From: Clostridiaceae bacterium
Lineage (GTDB): Bacteria; Bacillota; Clostridia; Lachnospirales; Lachnospiraceae
Assembly (NCBI GenBank): GCA_009911305.1
Contig: QXXC01000026.1
Location: 1-50,443, forward strand
Direction: 5' to 3'
Length of the DNA: 50,443 nt
Made by a program: the position numbers and the translations under genes. A model generated the notes under the pieces. The model was not told where the DNA came from and did no database searches. It was given only the letters and a program-made list of their open reading frames with translations. Positions 42,980 to 50,443 of this stretch are shown here, in pieces. Each line of letters opens with the position of its first letter. Position 1 is the stretch's first letter.

Positions 42980-44421
42980 AACCGTTTTTCCTCACTTTTT
43001 TGTTTTTCCGCCCTCTGAATCATCTCAGTTGTAGAATATCCCTTTTTATATTCTACAATCTCAACCTTTCCGACCCAGCGTGCACCCGCCACTTTATCCG
43101 GCTCATAATCTCCTCCCTTTACTAATATATCCGGTTTGATGCACCGGATGATTTCCTCCGGAGTATTCTCATCAAATATAATTACCATATCAACAAAACT
43201 CAGCGCCGATAAAATCAGCGCTCTATCAGCTTCCGAATTGATCGGCCTGCTACTTCCTTTTAAACGCTTAACCGAGCGGTCTGTGTTAATAGCGACAATT
43301 AAATGATCCCCCATATCCGCCGCTTTAGCAAGAGTCGTAATATGTCCCTTATGTATCAGATCGAAACATCCATTCGTAAAAACAATTGTTTTTCCGGATT
43401 TTCTCCATTCTCCTATAACAGTCAACGCCTCCTGCAGCGTTCTGAGTTTTTGTTTCAGTCCTTTCTCTTCCTTATTAGTGTATGCCTGAATCAATTCCTG
43501 CTCTTTTACTGTCGCGGTCCCTGACTTTCCCACAACCATTCCGGCGGCCATATTGGCCGCCCGGATTATATTGTCAATATCGTTGTGAATATTGAAATAT
43601 AATGCAATAACTGCTACAACTACATCTCCCGCTCCCGAAACATCATATACCTCTTTAGCCATTGATGGGAAATGGGTAAACCGGTTTTCATGGCACAGAG
43701 TCATCCCCTTTTCTGAGCGGGTAACGATCAAATAAGGGATCTCTGACTTTGACAGAAGACATGCACAATTCTGTTCGATTGCATCATTGGTATTTTTAAC
43801 TGCTCTTCCCAAAACACTTCCAATTTCCTTCACATTGGGGGTCATCACATCCGCGCCTCTGTATTTTTCCCATTGGCTGCCTTTTGGATCAACGATGACA
43901 GGCTTATGAAAAAGCCTGGCCTGCTGTATAATTTCCTGGCAAAGCATCTTTGAACAGACGCCTTTTGCATAATCAGATATCACTATGATATCATGATCTT
44001 TTACAGCCTCTTTTGCACAAATCATCATCTGTTCCATTATCTCTGTTTCTGGTTTATCATCATCATGGCAGTCCAGCCGTACGATCTGTTGGTTCCCGGA
44101 CATTACGCGGGTTTTTGTAATTGTATGTATTGTAGTATCAAATTTAACCAATTCTGAACCGATTCTATTTTTATTTAATTCATGTACGATCTCTCTTCCC
44201 TGTTCATCCCCACCTATAATTCCTGCCAGGCAGACCTCCCCGCCTAATGCTGAAATATTATTTGCTACATTTGCCGCTCCTCCCAAAACCGATCTTCTCT
44301 CTCTGACATTCAAAACAGGAACTGGTGCTTCCGGAGAAATCCTGGCAGCCTCCCCTGTATAATACTGATCTAAAATTATGTCTCCAATAACTAATACCTT
44401 ATTCTTCTTTGCAAATTCCAT
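42976..44421 (-). CDS. hldE: HldE-like bifunctional heptose kinase/adenylyltransferase
   Basis: This 481-residue fusion has an N-terminal ribokinase-type domain (1-~315) with ARISPEAPVPV (26-36), LGGAANVANN (47-55) and DVSGAGD with catalytic Asp266. The C-terminal nucleotidyltransferase domain (~345-475) has FTNGCFDLIHKGH (HxGH 357-360), GSSRPINSE and a late YSTTEMIQR. This is full-length HldE, which makes ADP-D-glycero-beta-D-manno-heptose from heptose-7-phosphate together with GmhB. It is normally a Gram-negative LPS-core enzyme. It overlaps the GT9 gene by 23 bp, consistent with supply of the donor for that transferase. GmhA, GmhB and HldD are not in the window. Confidence 0.93.
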   Translation of the reverse strand: MEFAKKNKVLVIGDIILDQYYTGEAARISPEAPVPVLNVRERRSVLGGAANVANNISALGGEVCLAGIIGGDEQGREIVHELNKNRIGSELVKFDTTIHTITKTRVMSGNQQIVRLDCHDDDKPETEIMEQMMICAKEAVKDHDIIVISDYAKGVCSKMLCQEIIQQARLFHKPVIVDPKGSQWEKYRGADVMTPNVKEIGSVLGRAVKNTNDAIEQNCACLLSKSEIPYLIVTRSEKGMTLCHENRFTHFPSMAKEVYDVSGAGDVVVAVIALYFNIHNDIDNIIRAANMAAGMVVGKSGTATVKEQELIQAYTNKEEKGLKQKLRTLQEALTVIGEWRKSGKTIVFTNGCFDLIHKGHITTLAKAADMGDHLIVAINTDRSVKRLKGSSRPINSEADRALILSALSFVDMVIIFDENTPEEIIRCIKPDILVKGGDYEPDKVAGARWVGKVEIVEYKKGYSTTEMIQRAEKQKSEEKRF

Positions 44422-45568
44422 ATTGATATATTTCCTCTACCGCCCTTTTTACATCATTGACTTTAATGCCATAAATACAGTCCAATCGGCCCGTCAGGCA
44501 GGTATCTGACAGGCATGGTTTACATGGAAGGTCAAGTGACAGGAATGAAAATTTACCTTTTCCTACCGGACAGGAAAACTCCGGAGGATTACATCCGAAT
44601 ATTACAATGGTTGGAACTCCATAAGCCGCTGAAATATGAGCTGCCCCACTGTCGTTGCAGATCATGACATCGCAAATAGATATCATTTTCTTATATTCCT
44701 CCAGCTTTTTATGAATAATCCTAAAGTCTGCCCCTGCCTTCAACGCATGCTTTGCAGCCCTGTCCACAGCTTCTTTTTCTCCAGGGCCTTCAAATAAAAA
44801 AAACAGTTGCTCTTTATTTTCCGAATACATTGTTTCAAGCAATTCACCATACCATGGCCACATGCGGATAGGATTCCCTGCTCCCGGATGGATTCCCACA
44901 ATCGGCCTGTTATCAGGCTGATTGTACTCTTCAACAGATTCCCGTTCTCCATTCCTTTCAAAACGGTTCTTAAATTCCGGATATTGTTCTTCTGTGCTAT
45001 AGACGCATCCGATCTCTTTTAAAAGAAACAGCTTATCTTCTAACAAATGTTTTACACTCTCTGATGGGAGCACAATATCCGTAAGTATTCCTTCTCCGCC
45101 TGTATAATTGTAGCTGATTTTTCTGTTACTATGAATAAACGCCAATAAAAAAATAAACCTCAGATCGCCTCTGGGCTCTATCGCCACATCATATTCCGTT
45201 TGGTTTATCCGAGCAAGAAGAGCTTTTACTTTTTTTCTATTCTTTATAAAACCACGAGGACTGCTAATATATTTCCGCGCATCAAATTTGTAAAATTGTC
45301 CAATCAGCCCCTGATCTCCTAATACCGCTTCTCCATAAAAAGCACATAGGAGATCAATTGTCGCATTTTCAGCATTATTCTTTAAAATCCTCAAAAATGA
45401 AGTCAGCATGACCAAATCGCCAATACCCGTAAAATCAATCACCAGTATTCTTTGTACATTGCTCCATTCTATTCTTTTATGAGCCTTAGGGGTATGAAAT
45501 AATAAATTGATTCCAACATTTATTGCTTTTAGATATCTTGTTTTTTCGGGATTAAATTTTTTTAACAT
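44399..45568 (-). CDS. GT9-family (heptosyltransferase-like) glycosyltransferase
   Basis: The 389-residue protein shows GT9 motifs: ILVIDFTGIGDLVMLTSFLR (41-60), AIEPRGDLRF, VGIHPGAGNPIRMWP, VMICNDSGAAHISAAYGVPT and the terminal cysteine cluster (CPVGKG...LPCKPCLSDTCLTG). GT9 enzymes such as WaaC/WaaF/WaaQ transfer heptose from ADP-heptose. The hldE gene overlaps its 3' end, so an ADP-heptose donor is likely. In a Gram-positive it would act on the capsule unit or another envelope glycan rather than on LPS. A GGAAGG site precedes the start. Confidence 0.9.
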   Translation of the reverse strand: MLKKFNPEKTRYLKAINVGINLLFHTPKAHKRIEWSNVQRILVIDFTGIGDLVMLTSFLRILKNNAENATIDLLCAFYGEAVLGDQGLIGQFYKFDARKYISSPRGFIKNRKKVKALLARINQTEYDVAIEPRGDLRFIFLLAFIHSNRKISYNYTGGEGILTDIVLPSESVKHLLEDKLFLLKEIGCVYSTEEQYPEFKNRFERNGERESVEEYNQPDNRPIVGIHPGAGNPIRMWPWYGELLETMYSENKEQLFFLFEGPGEKEAVDRAAKHALKAGADFRIIHKKLEEYKKMISICDVMICNDSGAAHISAAYGVPTIVIFGCNPPEFSCPVGKGKFSFLSLDLPCKPCLSDTCLTGRLDCIYGIKVNDVKRAVEEIYQYGICKEE

Positions 45569-45584
45569 CGTCTGCCTTCCGGTT

Positions 45585-45672
45585 TAGAGGTTCTCGGGTT
45601 TTCTGTGACCTTCGCTCACAAAAAACATCTCGCGGAGCCGAAGGCTGAACTGTTATGAGGTTCCTCATTATC
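45585..45672. repeat. hairpin element with partial copy of the palindromic repeat (copy E)
   Basis: In the 105-bp gap after capG, CCTTCGCTC (45609-45617) pairs with GAGCCGAAGG (45635-45644) with one bulge. The sequence next to it, GCTGAACTGTTA, is the same AACAGTTCAG half as copy A. ATGAGGTTCCTCAT follows as another short palindrome. It is probably a mobile-type intergenic repeat; a transcript-processing role is possible. Confidence 0.5.
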
Positions 45673-45673
45673 T

Positions 45674-46810
45674 TTATTTTCTCCATACCATTTTATTTAC
45701 AATTCCTGTATAGCTTTGTATTATTTTCACCACTTTATTGGATACATCTTCCACATAGGCAGGCACTGGTATGCCGCTGTCACCCTTTTTCAGCATTTCG
45801 ACCGCTAACTCGACTCCCTGTATTAAACCGTTTTCATCAATTCCAGATAAAATAAAAATCCCCTTGTCTAATGCTTCCGGCCGTTCCGTTGAGGTTCTTA
45901 CACAAACTGCCGGAAACGGTTTTCCCACAGATGTGTAAAAACTGCTTTCCTCCGGAAGCGTCCCGGAATCGGATATAACGCAATATGCATTATACTGCAG
46001 CTTATTATAATCATGAAAACCCATGGGCTCATGCAGCCTTACTAAATCGTTCAGATTAAATTTCCGTTGTGACAAATACTTTCGCGATCGCGGATGGCAT
46101 GAGTACAGAATTGGCATTCGATATACTTCAGCCAGATGGTTCAGGGCAGTAAAAAGGGTTATGAAGTTCTGCTCCACATCGATATTCTCCTCTCTGTGGG
46201 CCGACAACAACATATAGCCTCCCTGCTCTAAATGTAATTGTTCCAAAATCCTGCTTGCCTGTATTTTCTCCATGTTCGCAGACAAAACTTCAGCCATTGG
46301 AGAGCCTGTAACAAATGTGCGTTCCCTGGCTGTCCCTTCCGCATTTAAATACCTTCTCGCATGCTCGCTATAACACAAATTGACATCCGCGATGTGATCC
46401 ACGATCCTCCGGTTCGTCTCCTCCGGAAGATTCTCGTCTAAGCACCGGTTCCCCGCTTCCATATGAAAAATCGGTATTTTCAGCCGCTTGGCCGCGATGG
46501 CGGACAACGCCGAGTTCGTATCGCCCAGTATCAGCAGAGCGTCCGGCTTTGTCTCTGCCATCACCTCATAGCTCTTTGCAATGATGTTTCCAATCGTCTC
46601 CCCCAGATGTTTTCCCACGGTATCCAGATAATAATCCGGCTCCCGCAGTCCCAGATCCTCAAAGAAAATCTGGTTTAAGGTATAATCGTAGTTTTGTCCG
46701 GTATGCACCAGGATCTGATCAAAATACCGATCGCACTTTTTTATCACCTCAGAAAGCCGTATGATTTCCGGACGCGTCCCGATGATGGTCATCAGCTTTA
46801 ATTTTCCCAT
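45674..46810 (-). CDS. capG: CapG/FnlC-like UDP-N-acetyl sugar 2-epimerase
   Basis: The 378-residue enzyme is of the WecB fold: MTIIGTRPEIIRLSEVI at the start, HTGQNYDYTLNQIFFEDLGL, LGDTNSALSAIAAKRLKIPI, FHMEAGNRCLDENLPEETNR and SDSGTLPEESSF. The NYDYTLNQIFF version and its place after CapE and CapF identify it as the C2-epimerase that makes UDP-N-acetyl-L-fucosamine. It might also serve the diacetamido-uronate branch in the way WbpI does, since no separate WbpI is present. GGAGAG lies nine bases before the ATG, inside the capF tail. Confidence 0.9.
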   Translation of the reverse strand: MGKLKLMTIIGTRPEIIRLSEVIKKCDRYFDQILVHTGQNYDYTLNQIFFEDLGLREPDYYLDTVGKHLGETIGNIIAKSYEVMAETKPDALLILGDTNSALSAIAAKRLKIPIFHMEAGNRCLDENLPEETNRRIVDHIADVNLCYSEHARRYLNAEGTARERTFVTGSPMAEVLSANMEKIQASRILEQLHLEQGGYMLLSAHREENIDVEQNFITLFTALNHLAEVYRMPILYSCHPRSRKYLSQRKFNLNDLVRLHEPMGFHDYNKLQYNAYCVISDSGTLPEESSFYTSVGKPFPAVCVRTSTERPEALDKGIFILSGIDENGLIQGVELAVEMLKKGDSGIPVPAYVEDVSNKVVKIIQSYTGIVNKMVWRK

Positions 46811-47987
46811 TTGACTGCAACTCTCCGTTCTCTTTATTTGAACCGTTCAGGTTGTCTGAACTGCTGCCCTGATTTACCTGTAAATAATACGTATCCGGCC
46901 TCTCCGGGTCAAAACGCTCATTACTCCACATAAAGGTGACTAAATCGGTTTCCCCTACATTGATGATGTTATGGGTATATCCAACCGGGATATCAATGAC
47001 CTCCAGCCGTTCCCCGGAAACACGGTAGCTGATGACTTCATTTGAGCCCACCTGCCGCAGTTGAATCAGGGCCTTTCCGCTGACTACCACAAATTTTTCA
47101 TTCTTGGTGCAGTGCCAGTGGTTCCCCTTTTCGCTTCCCGGCCTGGAAATATTTACGGAAAACTGTCCTCTGTCTTCTGTGCGGATGATCTCCGTGAAGG
47201 AACCCTTATGATCCGCGTTCATTTTAAGCGGGTACGAAAAACTGTCAGGGGGCAGATAGCTTAAATACGTGCTGTACAGTTTTTTTGTCAAACCGCCTTC
47301 TGACAAATCCGGTACGCCCCGCTCCTTTCTGCTCTTTTGAAAAGAGGCGATTAAGTCCGCCAGCTCTCCCACTGAGATGTGATGGCGCTGTGCCACCTCG
47401 CAGAAGCCGTCTTTGTTCCAATCTGCTTTTCCTGACAAGAGCCCAATCAGGCTGTGAACGGCATCGTCGATGTAGACCAAATCCAGGATGGCGGATGGAT
47501 CATGGATATTTATTGGAAGGCCGCGGGCTATGTTATGGCAAAAAGTTGCCACAACGCTGTTGTAGTCAGGCCGGCACCATTTCCCAAACAGATTGGGAAA
47601 ACGGTAAATATAAGCCTTTGCCCCGGTTTCAGCCGCATACTGTTTTAGCGCCTCTTCTCCCGCCCGCTTGCTTTGCCCGTACGGGTTCGGAAGCTCTGCC
47701 TGGACTGAGGAGGACAGCATGACAGGGCATGGATTCCCGCATGCCTTTAACGAACCCAGAAGCCTTGAAACAAAGCCGCAGTTACCGGCCATAAATTCCT
47801 CCGTATGCTCCGGGCGGTTGATTCCCGCAAGATTGTAGACAAAATCACAATCCTGGCAGTATTGATCCAGAAGCTTTGGAGGCGTGTCCTGATCATATTC
47901 ATATAACTCTGTATTTTCACGATACCTTAATTCTGCGATCAGGTTTTTTCCTACAAATCCGTTAGCTCCTGTGATCAGAATTTTCAT
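46749..47987 (-). CDS. capF: CapF/FnlB-like SDR-cupin protein
   Basis: The ~412-residue protein has a Rossmann domain with GANGFVG (7-13), GQSKRAGEEAL (Y replaced by the PYGQSK form) and a C-terminal cupin, FTEIIRTEDRGQFSVNISRP then GNHWHCTKNEKFVVVSG with zinc-ligand-like histidines. CapF reduces and epimerises the 4-keto sugar made by CapE. Family members end near the WSNERFDPERPDTYYLQV position at about 370. Here 40 extra residues follow, the first part encoded by palindromic repeat copy B, and the tail overlaps capG by 62 bp. GGAGGGGG precedes the start at 47987. Confidence 0.9.
   Translation of the reverse strand: MKILITGANGFVGKNLIAELRYRENTELYEYDQDTPPKLLDQYCQDCDFVYNLAGINRPEHTEEFMAGNCGFVSRLLGSLKACGNPCPVMLSSSVQAELPNPYGQSKRAGEEALKQYAAETGAKAYIYRFPNLFGKWCRPDYNSVVATFCHNIARGLPINIHDPSAILDLVYIDDAVHSLIGLLSGKADWNKDGFCEVAQRHHISVGELADLIASFQKSRKERGVPDLSEGGLTKKLYSTYLSYLPPDSFSYPLKMNADHKGSFTEIIRTEDRGQFSVNISRPGSEKGNHWHCTKNEKFVVVSGKALIQLRQVGSNEVISYRVSGERLEVIDIPVGYTHNIINVGETDLVTFMWSNERFDPERPDTYYLQVNQGSSSDNLNGSNKENGELQSNGKIKADDHHRDASGNHTAF
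46840..46866. repeat. small palindromic repeat, copy B
   Basis: GTTCAG-GTTGT-CTGAAC lies inside the 3' end of capF. It is the inverted counterpart of copy A over 19 bases. Read in the capF frame it encodes SSDNLNGS, beyond the normal end of the protein. Confidence 0.65.
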
Positions 47988-49026
47988 CGGTCCCCCTCCA
48001 ATCCGTGAGTTCATCCTGAATGGCTGTAAGCCCCAGCAGCTTTTCTTTTACCTGTTCCACATCTAACAGCTCCGTGTTATTGGAATTAAACTCATTCAAT
48101 TTCGTTCTCTCCCGGTTGCCAAAGCTGTAATATTTATCGTAGTTCAGATCCCGCTTATCGGACGGAACCCTGTAAAAACGGCCCATGTCAACCGCATGGG
48201 CGCACTCCTCATTCGTGAGAAGCGTCTCATACATCTTTTCCCCATGGCGGATTCCGATCACCTTTACCTCATTCTCTGCCCGGAATAATTCGCGGACGGC
48301 CTGGACAAGAACCCCTATCGTGCAGGCCGGCGCTTTCTGGACCATAATATCCCCGGACTCCGCTTCCCTGAATGCGAACAGCACCAGCTCCACCGCCTCC
48401 TCCAGGCTCATGATAAAGCGGGTCATCGACGGCTCTGTGACGGTCAGGGGCTTTCCCTCTTTAATCTGGCTGATAAACAGCGGGATCACAGAGCCCCTTG
48501 AACAGAGGACATTCCCATAGCGTGTACAGCATATGCTGGTCTTTTCCGGCGCTACAGTCCTGGCTTTTGCCGTAATCACCTTTTCCATCATGGCCTTGCT
48601 GGTTCCCATCGCATTGACCGGATAAGCGGCTTTGTCAGTTGAGAGGCATATCACCTTTTTAACCCCTTCTTCAATCGCGGCGGTCAGGACATTCTCTGTC
48701 CCCAGCACATTGGTTTTAACTGCTTCAATCGGAAAAAATTCGCAGGACGGCACCTGCTTTAACGCCGCCGCATGGAATATATAATCCACTCCATGCATGG
48801 CATTTTTCACGCTCTGCACATCCCGCACATCCCCGATATAAAATTTGATTTTGTCGCTGCATTCCGGGAAAGCCTGCTGATAGAAATGCCGCATATTGTC
48901 CTGTTTCAGCTCATCGCGCGAAAACACCCGTATCTCCCGGATATCAGATTTTAAAAAACGGTTTAAAACGGCCTTGCCAAACGAGCCGGTGCCGCCTGTA
49001 ATTAACAGGGTTTTATCTTTAAACAT
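47962..49026 (-). CDS. capE: CapE/FnlA-like UDP-GlcNAc 4,6-dehydratase/epimerase
   Basis: The 354-residue extended SDR has TGGTGSFG (10-17), HAAALKQVPSCE, the catalytic block LSTDKAAYPVNAMGTSKAMMEK (about 129-149) and RYGNVLCSRGSVIPLF. It matches CapE/FnlA/WbjB, the first enzyme to UDP-L-FucNAc. A C-terminal substrate-clamp region is present at normal length. GGAGA precedes the start, and the gene overlaps capF by 26 bp. With capF and capG it forms the standard three-gene L-FucNAc cassette. Confidence 0.92.
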   Translation of the reverse strand: MFKDKTLLITGGTGSFGKAVLNRFLKSDIREIRVFSRDELKQDNMRHFYQQAFPECSDKIKFYIGDVRDVQSVKNAMHGVDYIFHAAALKQVPSCEFFPIEAVKTNVLGTENVLTAAIEEGVKKVICLSTDKAAYPVNAMGTSKAMMEKVITAKARTVAPEKTSICCTRYGNVLCSRGSVIPLFISQIKEGKPLTVTEPSMTRFIMSLEEAVELVLFAFREAESGDIMVQKAPACTIGVLVQAVRELFRAENEVKVIGIRHGEKMYETLLTNEECAHAVDMGRFYRVPSDKRDLNYDKYYSFGNRERTKLNEFNSNNTELLDVEQVKEKLLGLTAIQDELTDWRGTDENSDHRS

Positions 49027-49043
49027 GTCGTCTCCTTAATGAA

Positions 49044-49074
49044 GCAACTGTTCAGATAACCTTTGAACGGTTAC
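49044..49074. repeat. small palindromic repeat, copy C
   Basis: AACTGTTCAGATAACC and TTTGAACGGTTAC form an imperfect inverted repeat (AAC-GTTCA / TGAAC-GTT). The upstream glycosyltransferase stops inside it at 49052-49054, its last residues (SNRSKVI) being repeat-encoded. It is related to copies A, B and E. Confidence 0.6.
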
Positions 49075-50281
49075 TTATCGAATCCATGATGATCCTGTAT
49101 CCTTTTTTTGAAGTGTAATCCTCTAAATACTTCCTGGCATTTTCACCGCATTCCTTTCGGAATCCTGCGTCGGAAAAGATTCTCTGCAGCCGGATGTATT
49201 CCTTTGCGTTCACACTTTCACACCACTTCCCAAACCTTCCTTTTTCGATCACATCCCCGATATCCGTGTTTCGGTCCGTCGCAGCCAGAACCGGAAGCCC
49301 GGCATCCATATAGGAAAGCAGCCTTGACGGGAAATTGGGAATCGTGAAACATGCATTCAAAAAAATCAATCCGACATCGCATGCAGAGAGCAGACGCTCA
49401 TAAGCCGCTTTTTCCATATGGCGGATCAGCTTTGCGTGGCGCGGCTTTTCCCTTTTAAAAAAGTCGCAAAGCCCCGGGTATTCTGTTCCGCTGCCGACGA
49501 CCAATATAAAGGAATGCTCTTCTTTTTCATTTTCCTTTATACATTGCATGAGAAATGGAATCCCCTGCGGCTTACCCAGGTTTCCTCCATATATGAATAT
49601 GCTCTTATCCTCCGGCAGCCCGTATGTTTTCCGTATATATCTTCTTTCCGCTTCGACCTGCCGATCTCCTGCGGACGGCGTAATCGTATTGGGGCACACC
49701 TCTGCCTTTTGCCTGCTGACAGAGGGATTGTGAGATAACAGATATTCAACATTCGCTTCTGACATACAGCCAATCCGGTCAGAAACCGCATATAAACGTT
49801 TTTCCTTTTTCGTAAAATACGCACAGAGCCAATGTCCCGGCCCTTTATGTCCCAAAACTCCCAGATCAACTGCATTTTGCGGGAAAATATCCTTTAACAG
49901 CAGATACGTAAATGCGTTGTCGCGCTGCTTTATATAACGGATCGGGCCATAAAAGGTAATCGGCGGCGTGGAATACAGCACTAAATCAAACCTTACGCCC
50001 GCATAATATCTCCTGATTCCCCGTATAAACTGCGTTTCTATCAGGCATGTCGAAATCCCTTTTTCAATGTAGCCTGACTTCTGAAGGTTACCCGTTTTAA
50101 TTTTCAGGATCGTAACTCCGTTTTCAGAAATCAGTCTCGTTTTCTCTCCTGTCCTGCGCTCGGAAGGCGACGCAATATATACATGGCTTCCCTGCTCCCT
50201 GAATTCGCGCAGAAGATCCGTATAGATATTCCGCTCTTCTATGCTCCGAATGTCAATCAGCGTTAAAAATAAAATATTCAT
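49052..50281 (-). CDS. wbuB: WbuB-type glycosyltransferase (probable L-FucNAc transferase)
   Basis: The ~409-residue product begins NILFLTLIDIRSIEERNIYT and has LVLYSTPPITFYGPIRYIKQ, LLLKDIFPQNAVDLG and the donor-site run NFPSRLLSYMDAGLPVLAAT, all typical of WbuB from O-antigen clusters that contain the FucNAc genes. CapE-CapF-CapG follow immediately, supporting UDP-L-FucNAc as donor. The ATG at 50281 (AAAGGA twelve bases upstream) is chosen; an ATG four codons earlier abuts that site. The last codons lie in palindromic repeat copy C. Confidence 0.86.
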   Translation of the reverse strand: MNILFLTLIDIRSIEERNIYTDLLREFREQGSHVYIASPSERRTGEKTRLISENGVTILKIKTGNLQKSGYIEKGISTCLIETQFIRGIRRYYAGVRFDLVLYSTPPITFYGPIRYIKQRDNAFTYLLLKDIFPQNAVDLGVLGHKGPGHWLCAYFTKKEKRLYAVSDRIGCMSEANVEYLLSHNPSVSRQKAEVCPNTITPSAGDRQVEAERRYIRKTYGLPEDKSIFIYGGNLGKPQGIPFLMQCIKENEKEEHSFILVVGSGTEYPGLCDFFKREKPRHAKLIRHMEKAAYERLLSACDVGLIFLNACFTIPNFPSRLLSYMDAGLPVLAATDRNTDIGDVIEKGRFGKWCESVNAKEYIRLQRIFSDAGFRKECGENARKYLEDYTSKKGYRIIMDSISNRSKVI

Positions 50282-50313
50282 AGTTTTTATCATTCCTTTC
50301 GCTTCGCTCAAGG

Positions 50314-50343
50314 CACAAACAAGACATGAAAAAGCTTGTTGTG
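50314..50343. promoter_or_regulatory. hairpin upstream of the wbuB-like gene
   Basis: CACAAACAAG (50314-50323) and CTTGTTGTG (50335-50343) form a stem with one bulge, 33 bp upstream of the start of locus 2. It could be a leader hairpin for antitermination. It also touches the -35 of the divergent promoter. Confidence 0.4.
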
Positions 50344-50367
50344 TCCCCCCTCCATTTTGTTTATAAT
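50339..50367 (+). promoter_or_regulatory. divergent promoter for a gene beyond the right edge
   Basis: TTGTGT (50339-50344) and a perfect TATAAT (50362-50367) are 17 bp apart on the plus strand. A GGAAGGAGGAG purine run follows at 50400-50410, suggesting that a gene starts at or just past the edge; the visible frame would read ANLFRPRIVI after GTG at 50410. This makes 50.28 kb the likely true start of locus 2. Confidence 0.5.
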
Positions 50368-50443
50368 AGCCTTAGGAATAGCAATACACTACAGAGCACG
50401 GAAGGAGGAGTGGCGAATTTATTTCGACCCCGTATAGTTATAT

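Noticed and set aside
1..50443. CRISPR array, complete insertion sequence or prophage
   Set aside because: No regularly spaced repeats, transposase, integrase or phage structural gene was found on either strand.

Overview
The window looks like an accessory region of a Gram-positive, Lachnospiraceae-like Firmicute chromosome. This is inferred from AGGAGG-type ribosome binding sites, tandem LoaP-type NusG paralogues, EpsG-type polymerases and NhaC/Panacea/DUF4272 genes; no rRNA or tRNA is present to confirm it. Base composition is mosaic: biosynthetic genes near the locus ends are visibly GC-rich, while the flippase, polymerase and glycosyltransferase cores (about 14.2-20.3 kb and 31.1-36 kb) are AT-rich.

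Layout. (1) 0.4-1.3 kb: a RelB/DinJ-type antitoxin followed by a YoeB-type toxin broken by a frameshift and a stop. (2) 1.3-9.2 kb, minus strand: an NhaC antiporter with a clear promoter, a DUF4272 protein, a large membrane YobI-like P-loop NTPase and a DUF4062 protein; the last two look like a defence-type pair. (3) 9.2-10.4 kb: a Panacea-domain antitoxin with a MazF-like toxin, closed by a terminator. (4) 10.4-28.0 kb, minus strand: polysaccharide locus 1. It runs from two LoaP antiterminators through a 55-residue zinc-ribbon protein, a priming sugar-phosphate transferase, a glycosyltransferase, a heparinase-like protein, WecC, two glycosyltransferases, a Wzy/EpsG polymerase, another glycosyltransferase, a Wzx flippase, the heptose kinase HddA and two SDR enzymes, and ends in a truncated acyltransferase. 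(5) 28.0-30.0 kb: a spacer with an apparent invertible promoter, a structured non-coding element and a plus-strand Uma2 gene. (6) 30.0-50.3 kb, minus strand: polysaccharide locus 2, with CapE-CapF-CapG (UDP-L-FucNAc), a GT9 heptosyltransferase plus HldE (ADP-heptose branch), WbpA/WbpB/WbpD/WbpE homologues (UDP-GlcNAc(3NAc)A), an LpxD-like acyltransferase, a deacetylase, a pyruvyl transferase, and its own Wzx and Wzy.

The most striking observation is at 28042-28246. A 205-bp segment is bounded by 28-bp inverted repeats (26 of 28 identical), and each repeat is itself built like a two-armed site-specific recombination site. The segment carries a strong consensus promoter that points away from locus 1 in this assembly. 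Inversion would aim it at the first LoaP gene about 70 bp away. This is the architecture of a phase-variable capsule switch, shown here in the apparent OFF state. No recombinase is encoded in the window.

Other notable points are heptose-activating enzymes of both anomeric branches in an apparently Gram-positive genome, an LpxD homologue with the catalytic histidine kept, and a small palindromic repeat family. Copies of that family form the C-terminal codons of two polysaccharide genes.
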